From contig JALOAH010000041.1 in assembly GCA_023228865.1 (NCBI GenBank), positions 1 to 39,621 of the forward strand: 39,621 bases of DNA. Direction: 5' to 3'. The position numbers were made by a program, and so were the translations under genes. Source of the stretch: Porticoccaceae bacterium. GTDB taxonomy: Bacteria > Pseudomonadota > Gammaproteobacteria > Pseudomonadales > Porticoccaceae. This document shows positions 9,976 through 18,893 of the stretch, piece by piece (the stretch's first letter is position 1; the number at the start of each line of letters is the position of its first letter). The notes beneath the pieces were generated by a model. It was given only the letters and a program-made list of their open reading frames with translations. It was not told the DNA's origin and searched no databases.

Positions 9976-11637
9976 TCAGGCTTCAGCCGCTTCTTCGGCT
10001 CTGACAAACTGGAAACCTTCGTAACCGTTTGCCGCCACCTCTTCAACTTTGGCTCTGTAACGGGGGTTGCCACCGCCATACACCAGATAGCGGTGGCGGC
10101 GGCCGTCGCCCTTGCCAAATTTACCCCAAAACCAGCTATTGGTGACTTCGGTAAACAAGGTGTCATTGACCACATCATAGACATGCTTGGTCCAGTCGTC
10201 GGCGGCCTCGATGGTGGGTTCAACAACTTCAATATCGTTGTCGACAATATACTTGAAGAAACGGGCAACCCAGTCGACTTGCGCCTCGGAACAGCGGGGA
10301 ATATTACAGAAGGTGGCGCCATTGTGGGCAGCGACCACCGTAAACAGGTTAGGAAATTCTGGAACTTGCAGCCCGAGATAAGTCACAGGACCATCGCCCC
10401 AAGCTTCCTTCAGGGTTTTACCACCGCGACCGCGAATATCCATTTCCTTGAGAGCGCCGATAATGGCATCAAAGCCCGTAGCGTAAATAATAATGTCCAG
10501 GTCGTATTCCTTGGCCAGGGTTTTGATACCAGCGGTTGTCACTTCCTGAATTGGCTCTTCGTTGAGATCCACCAGGGTGACATTGTCCTGGTTATAAACT
10601 TCGTAATAACCGGATTCCATAGGTACCCGTTTGAGACCAAAGCCGTGGTCTTTGGGAATCAGCTTGTCAGCAATTTTCGGATCTTTAACCCGCTGGCGAA
10701 TTTTTTTGGCAACAAATTCAGAAATGTAGTCATTGGATTGCTTATTGCTGAAAATATCAGCGTAGTGACCCACCCAAATAGCGTAGCCAGACTGGTTGTA
10801 AAGCTCTTCAAAAAGGGCTTCCCGCTCTTCCGCCGTTGTACCTTCCGCAGTTTCGTACATAAAGTCGTGCTGAAAGCCGCTATTGGTGCTTTCGCAGAGC
10901 TTGAAAATATCGTCGTAGCGACTTTTGATGTCTTCCATGCGCTCAGGCTCAATAGGCTTGTTGCACAGAGGGGCACACCAATTGGGATGGCGCTGGAACA
11001 CAAAAAGTTCGCCGGCGGTTTTCGCCACTTCAGTGATAATTTGCACCCCGGTGGAGCCGGTGCCAATGACACCCACCTTTTTGCCGCGAAAATCCACAGC
11101 CTTGCCACCAAAGCTGTTGCCTTCGTGAGGCCAGTAGTAGGAATGGAAAGACTCACCGCGAAACAAATCCATGCCCTCATAATTGGGCATATTGGGCGTT
11201 GACAGCGCCCCTACACAGGTGACCAGAAACCTCGATGTCAACACTTCCGCGTTGTCCAGCTGCACTTCCCATCGCTTGCTGTTCTCGCAATAGTGCGCTT
11301 TGGTGACCTGGGTATTGAACTGAATATCCTTGCGCACATCCATTTTGTCGGCTGCGCGGCTGAAAAATTCCATCAGTTCAGGCTGGCTGGCAAATTCGTT
11401 TGACCAGTTCCACTCTTGAAGAAGGTCTTTCAAAAAGGAATAGCCGTAAGTATAGGATTCTGAATCCAGCTTGCAGCCTGGATAGCGGTTCATATTCCAG
11501 GTACCACCAATATCGCCATTTTTCTCAACAGCCCGCACGGAAAGACCGAGCTGACGCAGGCGATACAGTTGATACATGCCGGTTATACCGGCGCCGATGA
11601 TGATGACATCAAAGTCTTTTTTTTCAAAATCCCTCAT
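9976..11637 (-). CDS. Baeyer-Villiger-type flavin monooxygenase
   Basis: This 553-residue protein inserts an oxygen atom into ketones to give esters or lactones, using NADPH and FAD. The FAD-binding GAGITG is at residues 15-20. The Baeyer-Villiger fingerprint F-x-G-x3-H-x3-W-P is complete at 159-170 (FRGESFHSYYWP). The NADPH-binding GTGSTG is at 192-197. Length and fingerprint fit type I enzymes of the cyclohexanone/phenylacetone/steroid monooxygenase group. The substrate cannot be told from sequence. The ATG at 11637 follows AGAGGGG. It is a single transcription unit, convergent with argS, with tandem GTTATAGT repeats upstream. Confidence 0.92.
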   Translation of the reverse strand: MRDFEKKDFDVIIIGAGITGMYQLYRLRQLGLSVRAVEKNGDIGGTWNMNRYPGCKLDSESYTYGYSFLKDLLQEWNWSNEFASQPELMEFFSRAADKMDVRKDIQFNTQVTKAHYCENSKRWEVQLDNAEVLTSRFLVTCVGALSTPNMPNYEGMDLFRGESFHSYYWPHEGNSFGGKAVDFRGKKVGVIGTGSTGVQIITEVAKTAGELFVFQRHPNWCAPLCNKPIEPERMEDIKSRYDDIFKLCESTNSGFQHDFMYETAEGTTAEEREALFEELYNQSGYAIWVGHYADIFSNKQSNDYISEFVAKKIRQRVKDPKIADKLIPKDHGFGLKRVPMESGYYEVYNQDNVTLVDLNEEPIQEVTTAGIKTLAKEYDLDIIIYATGFDAIIGALKEMDIRGRGGKTLKEAWGDGPVTYLGLQVPEFPNLFTVVAAHNGATFCNIPRCSEAQVDWVARFFKYIVDNDIEVVEPTIEAADDWTKHVYDVVNDTLFTEVTNSWFWGKFGKGDGRRHRYLVYGGGNPRYRAKVEEVAANGYEGFQFVRAEEAAEA

Positions 11638-11672
11638 AAAACCCCTCTGAACATTATGCTTTGCGTATAGCG

Positions 11673-11695
11673 GTTATAGTGCTGTACGTTATAGT
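11673..11695. promoter_or_regulatory. Tandem GTTATAGT repeats upstream of the monooxygenase gene
   Basis: GTTATAGT occurs at 11673-11680 and 11688-11695 (15-bp period), with a related GTATAGCG just before. They lie 36-58 bases upstream of the monooxygenase start. On the minus strand they read ACTATAAC and could also contribute -10-like TATAAC elements, so they may be either promoter or operator. Confidence 0.35.
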
Positions 11696-11962
11696 TGCCT
11701 GAAAAACTGCTCTTTATCGATGGGGCGCCTGAAACGCCTCCCGCCCGGCCTGCCTTGGTTGCATTCCCGAAGGCTTCACCAGAACAACCGCTTCTTTTGA
11801 CGCCCTCAAACCCCGGTTATTATCTCCTTTGACCCGGCAGAATCTCTATGTTTGCGCTGATTAAGTGGGCATCTTGAACGATTGCCACGCCATGCTGGTC
11901 TAGCTCAGCTCAAATTTCAACTCAACTCGAATCGATTTCGACTTTAACATTTTCCTGGCAAT

Positions 11963-12000
11963 TTGTAAATTATCAGCAACACAGTGTATAAATCAGCAAC
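11963..12000 (+). promoter_or_regulatory. Cupin gene promoter with tandem ATCAGCAAC repeats
   Basis: TTGTAA (11963-11968) and TATAAA (11987-11992) are spaced 18 bp. ATCAGCAAC occurs twice with a 20-bp period, at 11972-11980 inside the spacer and at 11992-12000 over the start-site region. That placement suits a repressor that binds one face of the helix. Confidence 0.5.
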
Positions 12001-12070
12001 GTCAAAGGGAAACGGTTTAAAACTCTCTTCCATAACAAACATTTATAAATCCCATAACAGGACAATCCCC

Positions 12071-12505
12071 ATGAACACCCTTCGCCACAGCCTCTTCCTA
12101 TTCGCTTGTTTTTTTGCCCTGCCCCCGTGGAATCACGGGGCTGAAACCCAAGCAACCATTGATTACGACGTTCTGTTGCAAAGCAACACCAGCTGGGACG
12201 GTGCACCACTGCCCCAATACGGTAGCGGCAATCCCGAAATAGCCATTGTCAAAGTGGTAATTCCCCCCGGCATGACCCTGTCAACCCATCAGCACCCCGT
12301 CATCAATGCCGCCGTCATTCTCAGCGGCGAGATAACCGTAACATCCGAACGGGGCGACATTTTGCATTTAAAAGCGGGGGATGCCGTGGCTGAACTGGTT
12401 AACACCTGGCACCACGGCAAAAATGAAGGCGCCGAACCCACGGTTATCCTGGTTTTTTATGCGGGCGAAAAAGGCAAACCCCTGAGTATCAAAAAGCAAC
12501 CATGA
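12071..12505 (+). CDS. Small secreted cupin-domain protein
   Basis: A 144-residue protein. Residues 1 to about 24 form a signal peptide (hydrophobic LFLFACFFALPPW, cleavage near HGA-E), so it is probably periplasmic. The rest is a single cupin barrel: VVIPPGMTLSTHQHPVINAAVILSGEITV is cupin motif 1, with H73 and H75 as likely metal ligands and E88 as a third, and LKAGDAVAELVNTWHHGKN is motif 2 with H114/H115. The real start is the ATG at 12071, preceded by AGGA; an upstream in-frame ATG at 11984 lies inside the promoter. Function could be metal-dependent dioxygenase, isomerase or sensor; sequence does not decide. It is divergent from the monooxygenase gene. Confidence 0.8.
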   Translation: MNTLRHSLFLFACFFALPPWNHGAETQATIDYDVLLQSNTSWDGAPLPQYGSGNPEIAIVKVVIPPGMTLSTHQHPVINAAVILSGEITVTSERGDILHLKAGDAVAELVNTWHHGKNEGAEPTVILVFYAGEKGKPLSIKKQP

Positions 12506-12774
12506 TTTTTTAGTCGGAAATTGCACCCGTTGCCAGAATTTTGCGCGGAGAACGGTGGTTTTGAGTGCGCTCAAAGTAGATACTCAATCACAGTGGATAC
12601 GAGGGTTTCGAACCTATCTTAGCGGCAACGGCGGCAATCCTATAACCAACGCTGTTTTAATGTTATCGTTCATGCAGGCAGTTGGCGGTAACCATTGCCT
12701 GCAATGGACAACCGGTAATTTTTGCCATTGGGCGGCCAATTTCGAACACTATTTTATGGAGCCCGCTCGCAATT

Positions 12775-13506
12775 ATGATTGACTCAATTTTGCTTACCAC
12801 TGTCAGAATCAACACCTATTTTCAGCAACAGTTTCTGACTACCGCCACGAGCTTTTTCTTTTCTCGAGACAATCGCCTCTTTCTGGTGACCAGCGGCCAC
12901 GTAATGCAGGACATCGCCACTGGCCATGAGCCTGACCGAATTACCGTTGAACTGCACACCAACAGGGAAAACCTCGCCGCCTCAACCCTTTTTTCCATCC
13001 CTCTGTACAGAAATGGCCAACCGCTGTGGCGACAGGGACAGGACAATGCGGGGCAAATCGATATCGCCGTCATTGAAGTCAACCAGGGCGCATTGCCTAA
13101 GGGGGTTAACTACGCAACATTCACCCCGGCCAACCTAATCAATCCGTCTGAGTATGTCGAAATCGGCAGCTCTCTGCTGGTTGTGGGCTTTCCCCTCGGC
13201 TTTCACGACAGGCTTCACCACCTCCCCGTTGTTCGCCATGCCATCATTGCTTCATCCTATGGCTTGCGCTTTCAAGGGGAAGGTTACTTTCTTACCGATG
13301 CCCGCACCCACAGGGGCACAAGCGGATCACCGGTAGTCTTAAAGCACCACGGCCATATTGAAGGTAATACGACGGTTCCGTGGATTTTATTGGGAATACA
13401 CTCGTCGCGACTGGATGTTGGCACCAGAGACTTGAGCCTCGACGAAGCTCTGGGACTGAACTGCGTCTGGTACGCAGATATTTTAATGACCCTGACCAGC
13501 GATTGA
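12775..13506 (+). CDS. Trypsin-like serine peptidase without a signal peptide
   Basis: A protein of about 243 residues with the chymotrypsin-fold catalytic triad: H42 in LVTSGHVMQ, D96 in QIDIAVIEV and S183 in GTSGSPVV. Spacing and the oxyanion-loop sequence fit family S1/trypsin_2. No signal peptide or membrane helix is visible, so a cytoplasmic location is inferred. It also lacks a PDZ domain, unlike DegP/DegS. I chose the ATG at 12775; a longer frame from 12682 lacks a ribosome site and adds unlike sequence. The ribosome site is weak here too (GGAG 13 bases away). The preceding 270 bases hold no gene I can support. A strong terminator follows. Confidence 0.8.
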   Translation: MIDSILLTTVRINTYFQQQFLTTATSFFFSRDNRLFLVTSGHVMQDIATGHEPDRITVELHTNRENLAASTLFSIPLYRNGQPLWRQGQDNAGQIDIAVIEVNQGALPKGVNYATFTPANLINPSEYVEIGSSLLVVGFPLGFHDRLHHLPVVRHAIIASSYGLRFQGEGYFLTDARTHRGTSGSPVVLKHHGHIEGNTTVPWILLGIHSSRLDVGTRDLSLDEALGLNCVWYADILMTLTSD

Positions 13507-13518
13507 GCGGAGAACTAT

Positions 13519-13555
13519 AACCACCCCGGCAATAACTTATTGCCGGGGTGGTTTT
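13519..13555 (+). terminator. Intrinsic terminator after the serine peptidase gene
   Basis: AACCACCCCGGCAATAA and TTATTGCCGGGGTGGTT form a near-perfect stem with a short loop followed by TTTT. The stem is symmetric and may also act on the minus strand, after the DUF1214-like gene. Confidence 0.85.
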
Positions 13556-13622
13556 CGGCTGCAGTCATTTCAGAAACTTAGTGCCTAATAGTAGATGCTT
13601 AACTTCCTAAACCCCTAATTTA

Positions 13623-14951
13623 TTACAGGCAATTGCGCCGACTCACCGACCAGGCCCGATCCCTGAGGCTTTTTTGACGCTCTTCTGCCGTCACTACAGG
13701 AGTAGAAGGCGGTAACGATTTTCTGACATCGGCGAGTTTGACACGGCGTAAACCGGGAACTGGAATGGTATCGGCACGATAATAGCGCACCGACACAAGA
13801 CCTCTTATATTACCCGAGGCATCCAGCCAGTTGGGAACACCCGGATCCTGGTGAGAAATGACGGCTCGAAAAACACCATCATCATCCAAAACCGCCTGGT
13901 GACCATTTATGGATGTTTGGCGCAGATGCCATTCGCGAGCCTCCCAAAAATGGCTGACCAACTGGCAGTTCCAATAGTAAGCGTTTGGTGGCGTCACTTC
14001 GAGAATAATGGCTTCATCTTCAGCACATTCATAGGTTCCCTTGCCGTAACGCAGATCCTTCCAGCCGAAGGTAATGTTATCAAATACCAAAGCATTCTCT
14101 GGCGCCCGGTAATGGGTTTCAGCTTCCCGCCTGAAGGTTCCGGGAAGAGTTCTCAGCCAATCGATTAGTAACTGGGCATTTTCTTCCAACAGCTGTGGTG
14201 TCAATGGTGGCGGCGGATAAGTAACGCCATCACGGTGTATCTGGAGGTTGGCGGATTTTTCATTAATCCAATCGTAAAAATACTGGCGCACGATAATATT
14301 ACTCGGCCCATCTGGCAGGCGAATCCAATTGCCCGGCTGCTTTTCACGACTGAGGACAATTTCAACCTCGTTATTGGGGCCAGTTGCAAATTTTTCCCGG
14401 CGATCAATCAGTTTCCAATCCGCAACATGGGCAAACTGACCCGTGCGTGTTTCTATATCAAACAGGTGAGCTGTGCCCCTATCGCCGGTGATTCGATAAA
14501 CGCCATCCCCGTCGAGCCGAGCCCATTGATAAAGGGTATCCGCAGAAGGCAGTCCCCATTGTATTTTAGTATTGAGAAAATGATACAACTGAGGGTAGTC
14601 TGGCCTCATCGCTTCAAAAGTCATTTGAAACGCAGTGACCATCAGCCTGGTGAGATAGCGAACCCCTTCTGCACGGGTTAATTCATCCTTAATTAACGGG
14701 TCTTGCCAAATATAATCTTCCAAATCCGAGATAGCACTGACAATTTCACGCCAAATTTTCGGATCGTTAAAACCAAAACCGGTTATATCAACCATATTCC
14801 CGCCTTTGGAAGCGGCATTTACTGCAGCGGCTCCCAAAAACGATGATGGCAGAACACCCGCCATCAACATGGATGCGGCCACCGCTTTGAATAATTTCCT
14901 TCGCGCCGGTTGCTCGGCATTATCCGCCGGACTGAGATAATTTGAATTCAT
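13623..14951 (-). CDS. Tat-exported DUF1214-like protein
   Basis: A 442-residue protein. The N-terminus carries a twin-arginine signal: RRKLFKA at 17-23, then a hydrophobic stretch AVAASMLMAGVLPSSFLG and likely cleavage after AVNA. The C-terminal third contains EVTPPNAYYWNCQLVSHFWEAREW, the Q-T-S-I-N-G-H segment, and HQDPGVPNWLDASGNIRGLVSVRYYR, which match the DUF1214 pattern. No enzyme function is established for DUF1214. ATG 14951 has AGGAG seven bases upstream. It lies 105 bases beyond the TonB receptor on the same strand, so it may handle the receptor's ligand in the periplasm; this is inference. Confidence 0.78.
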   Translation of the reverse strand: MNSNYLSPADNAEQPARRKLFKAVAASMLMAGVLPSSFLGAAAVNAASKGGNMVDITGFGFNDPKIWREIVSAISDLEDYIWQDPLIKDELTRAEGVRYLTRLMVTAFQMTFEAMRPDYPQLYHFLNTKIQWGLPSADTLYQWARLDGDGVYRITGDRGTAHLFDIETRTGQFAHVADWKLIDRREKFATGPNNEVEIVLSREKQPGNWIRLPDGPSNIIVRQYFYDWINEKSANLQIHRDGVTYPPPPLTPQLLEENAQLLIDWLRTLPGTFRREAETHYRAPENALVFDNITFGWKDLRYGKGTYECAEDEAIILEVTPPNAYYWNCQLVSHFWEAREWHLRQTSINGHQAVLDDDGVFRAVISHQDPGVPNWLDASGNIRGLVSVRYYRADTIPVPGLRRVKLADVRKSLPPSTPVVTAEERQKSLRDRAWSVSRRNCL

Positions 14952-15056
14952 AGTTATGCTCCTTTTACAACGGTATATCTATTTATGAGTGGGTTTGAGC
15001 GCTACAGACAAACAACGCAATTTGGCAAAAACTCAGGCAATCACAACTGCCGAAGA

Positions 15057-17606
15057 TTAAAACCTGTAGCTGACGTCAACACCGTAAGTTCGAGGCGCAC
15101 CGTAAGAGCCTCTCAAACCCACGCCCGCAGCTACTACATCCTGAAAGTATTCTTTATCGGTGAGATTGTTTCCCCAGACAGAAATCGTCCAACTCTCTGA
15201 TGGCGGCACATAGCTGAGGCGCGCATTAAGAATGCCATAGCCATCATTCTGCAGTGCTTCCGTTGTTGGGTGGAGACTGAAATCAAAGTCATAACTGCCT
15301 TTATAAGAGTAAGAAATAACCAATGGCATGGTTCCTTCTCCAACCACAAAATCGTAATTAGCGGACAAAAAAGCGGCAACCTTCGGTGCTCTCAGCAAAG
15401 TTTCGCCATCGGCATCAAAGCCGATATCACTCATACCTGCTGGCCCTGTGCCGAGAACCGCATTGTAAAATTTGGCATTGGCAATATAGTCTTTGTACTG
15501 GGAATCTTGCAGACTGAATCCGCCAGTTATAGACATGCGGTCTGTCGCTATCCAGGTAAAGTCGACATCCACGCCATAAATTTCCGCATCGGAAGCATTT
15601 TCTGTGGTCACAATTGCTGTTCCCTCAGCCGCCGCTCTGGTTACCTGGAGGTCTGCATAATCATAATAGTAGGTAGCCATCGTCAGTCGAAGAGTATTGT
15701 CGAAAAAGTCTCCTTTTAGACCCACCTCGTACATGTCAAGAATTTCTGGATCTAAAGGCTGAGTGCCCGCCACCGGATAATTAAAGCCACCACTTTTAAA
15801 GCCTCTCGCGTAAGTCAGGTAAACCATGCCCTGATCGAAGAGGCGCTCAATCGTCAATTTGGGTGTAAACTCACTCCAGCTTTTGTCATCTTCATAGGGA
15901 AAAGCCGATACGGTAAGAGCGACATAAGGAGACGCCAGCGCTACAACCTCTTTTTCCTCGTAGCTGTAGCGACCACCGAGGGTCACAGCCCAGTCCTCGT
16001 TCAAAGACCATTTCAACTGACCGAAGCCAGCCCAGGCGGTAGTTTCAACACTTTGAAACCCCTGTGAAATTTCTCTGGTACCTATATCAACAGTGCTGTC
16101 AAAGTCTGTTTTATCATTAAAAAAATAGATGCCTGCAAGCCAGTTGAGCGCGCCGTCTTCAGTAGACGCCAACTGAAATTCCTGGGAATAGGTTTCGGTT
16201 TGCTCGTAAATGGTCGCATCCACCGCCACTGTACTGGTGCCATCGGCTTCAATCGCAAGAATGTTGTCATCCATTTCAGCGTAAGTAGTAATCGATGTAA
16301 AATCGACGTGATCAAAAGAATGACTAAAATTGATTTCACCGGCCACCTCTTCCACTTGAATAGTTCCATCCAGAGCAGTGGCCACCTCATTAATGTTTTG
16401 TCCGCTGATTCCTCCCAGGAAGATGCCTGTATTCAACTCCAAAGGACCAAGGGCAATATTATCGTTGCCTTCATTATCGTCCCGACTCCAATAGCTTAGA
16501 GAGCCCCCCAAGGTTGAGCGCTCGGATATATCCCAACGGAATTTTCCGCGCAAACCCTCTGTATCGAGATCATCCATTTCAGAGACACCAGCAGGGAAAA
16601 TATTATCGGCATAACCATCACGTTTTTTCGTCATACCACTGACAAGAATGCCGAAATTATCTGTTAGTGGCACATTGACAGAGCCGGACACCGCGCGATA
16701 GTCGTAATTACCTGCGCTTACTTTTACTGAACCCTCCAATTCATCGCTGACGTTCTTGGTAATCATACGAATTGCACCCGCCGATGAATTGCGACCGAAG
16801 AGGACGCCCTGGGGGCCTTTAAGCACTTCAACACGGGCAATATCCGCCAGATCCAGCATAATAGCGGATTGCCGAGAAATGTAACGCCCGTCGATATAGG
16901 TAGCCACACTGGGATCCAGGCCGTTTTGCAGCAGCCTGCTACCCACACCTCGTATATAAGGTTGCGCATAGGGCCCGGTTGTTGGGTAGACGATGGCAGG
17001 CGTAGACATCGCCAACCCCTGGGCGCCACTGATACCAAAATTTTCCAGTTCCCTGTCTGTGAAGGCAGATAGCGCAATAGGGACATCCATCAAGCTTTCC
17101 GCGCGTTTTTGTGCAGTAACCGTAATTTCCTCAAGAATCCTCTGTGGCGAATCCTGAGCCGCAGCGGACATACTGCCAGTGACCGATGTGGCGCCAAGCA
17201 CTCCTAATAACCATTTTTGAATCTTTTTCATCGCAGACTCTCCATCTCTTCGAATAATTATTTCGCCGGATACAGCCAACTCTCCTGTAAAGCCTGTTCC
17301 ATCAAGTATTATGGAAATAGCCTCGCTTGCGCTGTAGTCGCCGTCGAGCCGGTTTGAAACCACCTTGCTCAGCGGCTCATAGGGAAACAAAACAATCAAT
17401 CCCGTTTGTACAGCAAAAAGCGTTAAAGCTTTATCCGCCTTCTGTTCAGGTATAGAAAATCTTTGAGTTTCTTCGCCATTTACAGCAGCTGGCAGCGCAG
17501 ACATAAACGCAATTGCAACCACCAAAGCACGCCTTTTGGATTTTAAGATACTCAACAAACCTGATATTGAACGGACAATCACGTCACGCTCACGGGATAT
17601 AGACAT
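15057..17606 (-). CDS. TonB-dependent receptor with N-terminal STN signalling domain
   Basis: An 849-residue outer-membrane receptor. Residues 1-45 include a signal peptide (ALVVAIAFMSALPAAVNG). Residues 48-118 form the STN domain (SIPEQKADKALTLFAVQTGL...). A second signal-like segment at 126-150 (MKKIQKWLLGVLGATSV...SAAAQ) precedes the TonB box EEITVTAQ (159-166). The plug (about 170-300) has the IARVEVLKGPQGVLFGRNSSAGAI signature, then the barrel ends in VSYRF with the expected terminal Phe. STN receptors pass a ligand signal to a FecR protein, encoded immediately upstream. The plug and barrel resemble the large carbohydrate/aromatic-type receptor group, not classic siderophore receptors; the ligand is unknown. 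The ribosome site for the listed ATG is weak. Confidence 0.93.
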   Translation of the reverse strand: MSISRERDVIVRSISGLLSILKSKRRALVVAIAFMSALPAAVNGEETQRFSIPEQKADKALTLFAVQTGLIVLFPYEPLSKVVSNRLDGDYSASEAISIILDGTGFTGELAVSGEIIIRRDGESAMKKIQKWLLGVLGATSVTGSMSAAAQDSPQRILEEITVTAQKRAESLMDVPIALSAFTDRELENFGISGAQGLAMSTPAIVYPTTGPYAQPYIRGVGSRLLQNGLDPSVATYIDGRYISRQSAIMLDLADIARVEVLKGPQGVLFGRNSSAGAIRMITKNVSDELEGSVKVSAGNYDYRAVSGSVNVPLTDNFGILVSGMTKKRDGYADNIFPAGVSEMDDLDTEGLRGKFRWDISERSTLGGSLSYWSRDDNEGNDNIALGPLELNTGIFLGGISGQNINEVATALDGTIQVEEVAGEINFSHSFDHVDFTSITTYAEMDDNILAIEADGTSTVAVDATIYEQTETYSQEFQLASTEDGALNWLAGIYFFNDKTDFDSTVDIGTREISQGFQSVETTAWAGFGQLKWSLNEDWAVTLGGRYSYEEKEVVALASPYVALTVSAFPYEDDKSWSEFTPKLTIERLFDQGMVYLTYARGFKSGGFNYPVAGTQPLDPEILDMYEVGLKGDFFDNTLRLTMATYYYDYADLQVTRAAAEGTAIVTTENASDAEIYGVDVDFTWIATDRMSITGGFSLQDSQYKDYIANAKFYNAVLGTGPAGMSDIGFDADGETLLRAPKVAAFLSANYDFVVGEGTMPLVISYSYKGSYDFDFSLHPTTEALQNDGYGILNARLSYVPPSESWTISVWGNNLTDKEYFQDVVAAGVGLRGSYGAPRTYGVDVSYRF

Positions 17607-17815
17607 ACGATGAAATAAAAACCCTCACTTTTATTTTTAGAAAACAGGAAAACAACGTATTCATTTGTCTTTATGTTGTACAAAAATACAGGCAACGACC
17701 AGAATGGCCTGTTGCCAAGCAACAAACCAACATCCATTGTCAAGTGGCGGCACAGGAAACAAAAATGGTGAAAAGCAAGCGAATACTTCAGCACCAATTC
17801 AACAGCAAGACAATA

Positions 17816-18880
17816 TTAACCATGGAATAGCTCTATGGTTTTATCCTTCCTGGCATTGTTAGATATATTGAAATTATTCTTCAAAGCACCAAGAAAACTA
17901 TCAATATCACCTGTTTTATAAAAGCCTCCTATACGGATATCTTTTATCGACGCATCTTTTGTATAAAGTTTGGCGGTGGTGTAGCGATTAACTTCCTCGA
18001 GAACCTCTTCAAGCCTTTCGCCTTCAAAAATAATGATGCCTCTTTGCCATGCGAGATGATTCATCAAGTTTTCAGCATCGATATTTTCGACTGCTTTGGT
18101 TTCACCACTTAAAACCGCGCGCTTTCCAGAGGATAGTGAAATGGGCAATGCGACAGATTTTTCTGTATCGTTATTGATAGATTTTTCAGAATCATCCTCG
18201 CTGATATGATCAGTTAATGAGACTATGCCCTCAGAAACTGTCACTTCTACGCCACCTGAGGGTTTCAAGTAAATGTTAAAGGCAGTGCCTACTGCCCGGA
18301 TCTTTTTCCCGGCAACAGCGACATTAAAAGGTCTGTCCTTATCCTTGGCGACATTAAAATAAGCTTCCCCTTTCACCAGTTCGAGGTTTCTGGCTGCATT
18401 GGAATAGTCTACTCTCACTTTTGAGTCCGTATTTAAAGTGATAATCGAGCCATCGGGCAAAGAGAATGTTTTACGCTCACCAACATTTGTTGTGTAGCTG
18501 TTATCAATATCAAGATGGCTTACATCTTTGTTGATTTTTTTTCCATAAAAATCAAAATCATACAAAGAAACCACCGTTACAGAGACGACAACAACCAGTA
18601 TTGCCGCAGCCGCCAGGGCTGGTGCCAAAACCGATTTTTGATCAGGGTCTGGTTTCCACTCTTCAACTGGATAGAGTTTCGACAACTCTTTCAATGAGTC
18701 CATTTCATCCCAGACAACCGCAATCCGCCATAGGGTTTTTCGATGGCGTTCGCTTTCAGAAAGCCAATTATGGAAAGCAGCGGTCTCCTCCCCGTTCAAT
18801 CCGCGGGACAGCCTCGTCAACCAAAGGCTGGCTTCCTCATTGATCTTTCTTTGATTTGGGAAAAAAATTAACTTGCTCAT
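17816..18880 (-). CDS. FecR-family anti-sigma / sigma regulator
   Basis: A 354-residue inner-membrane protein. Residues 1-65 form the cytoplasmic DUF4880-type domain (EEASLWLTRLSRGLNGEETAAFHNWLSESERHR...LWRIAVVWDEMD). One membrane helix spans about 85-107. The periplasmic FecR domain (about 128-205) has the pattern NVGERKTFSLPDGSIITLNTDSKV and GEAYFNVAKDKDRPFNV. An STN-like C-terminal domain follows. It receives the ligand signal from the STN domain of the TonB receptor and controls the sigma factor encoded 13 bases upstream. About 200 bases without a gene separate it from the receptor, probably holding a receptor promoter read by the sigma factor. Confidence 0.93.
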   Translation of the reverse strand: MSKLIFFPNQRKINEEASLWLTRLSRGLNGEETAAFHNWLSESERHRKTLWRIAVVWDEMDSLKELSKLYPVEEWKPDPDQKSVLAPALAAAAILVVVVSVTVVSLYDFDFYGKKINKDVSHLDIDNSYTTNVGERKTFSLPDGSIITLNTDSKVRVDYSNAARNLELVKGEAYFNVAKDKDRPFNVAVAGKKIRAVGTAFNIYLKPSGGVEVTVSEGIVSLTDHISEDDSEKSINNDTEKSVALPISLSSGKRAVLSGETKAVENIDAENLMNHLAWQRGIIIFEGERLEEVLEEVNRYTTAKLYTKDASIKDIRIGGFYKTGDIDSFLGALKNNFNISNNARKDKTIELFHG

Positions 18881-18893
18881 AAAATGACCCGAC

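Larger units (their letters stand above)
11638..12070. other. Divergent intergenic region between the monooxygenase and cupin genes
   Basis: No coding frame is convincing in this stretch of about 430 bases. It holds the direct repeats near the monooxygenase start and the cupin promoter near 11963-11992. The middle part (11720-11940) shows nothing I can name. Confidence 0.6.

Noticed and set aside
10093..11202. 369-codon plus-strand frame opposite the monooxygenase
   Set aside because: It is the antisense shadow of a well-supported flavin monooxygenase, with no ribosome site or family resemblance.
11984..12070. Longer start for the cupin protein
   Set aside because: It begins within the -10 region of the promoter and would bury the signal peptide.
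12682..12774. N-terminal extension of the serine peptidase
   Set aside because: No ribosome site, and the extra 31 residues do not form a convincing signal peptide.
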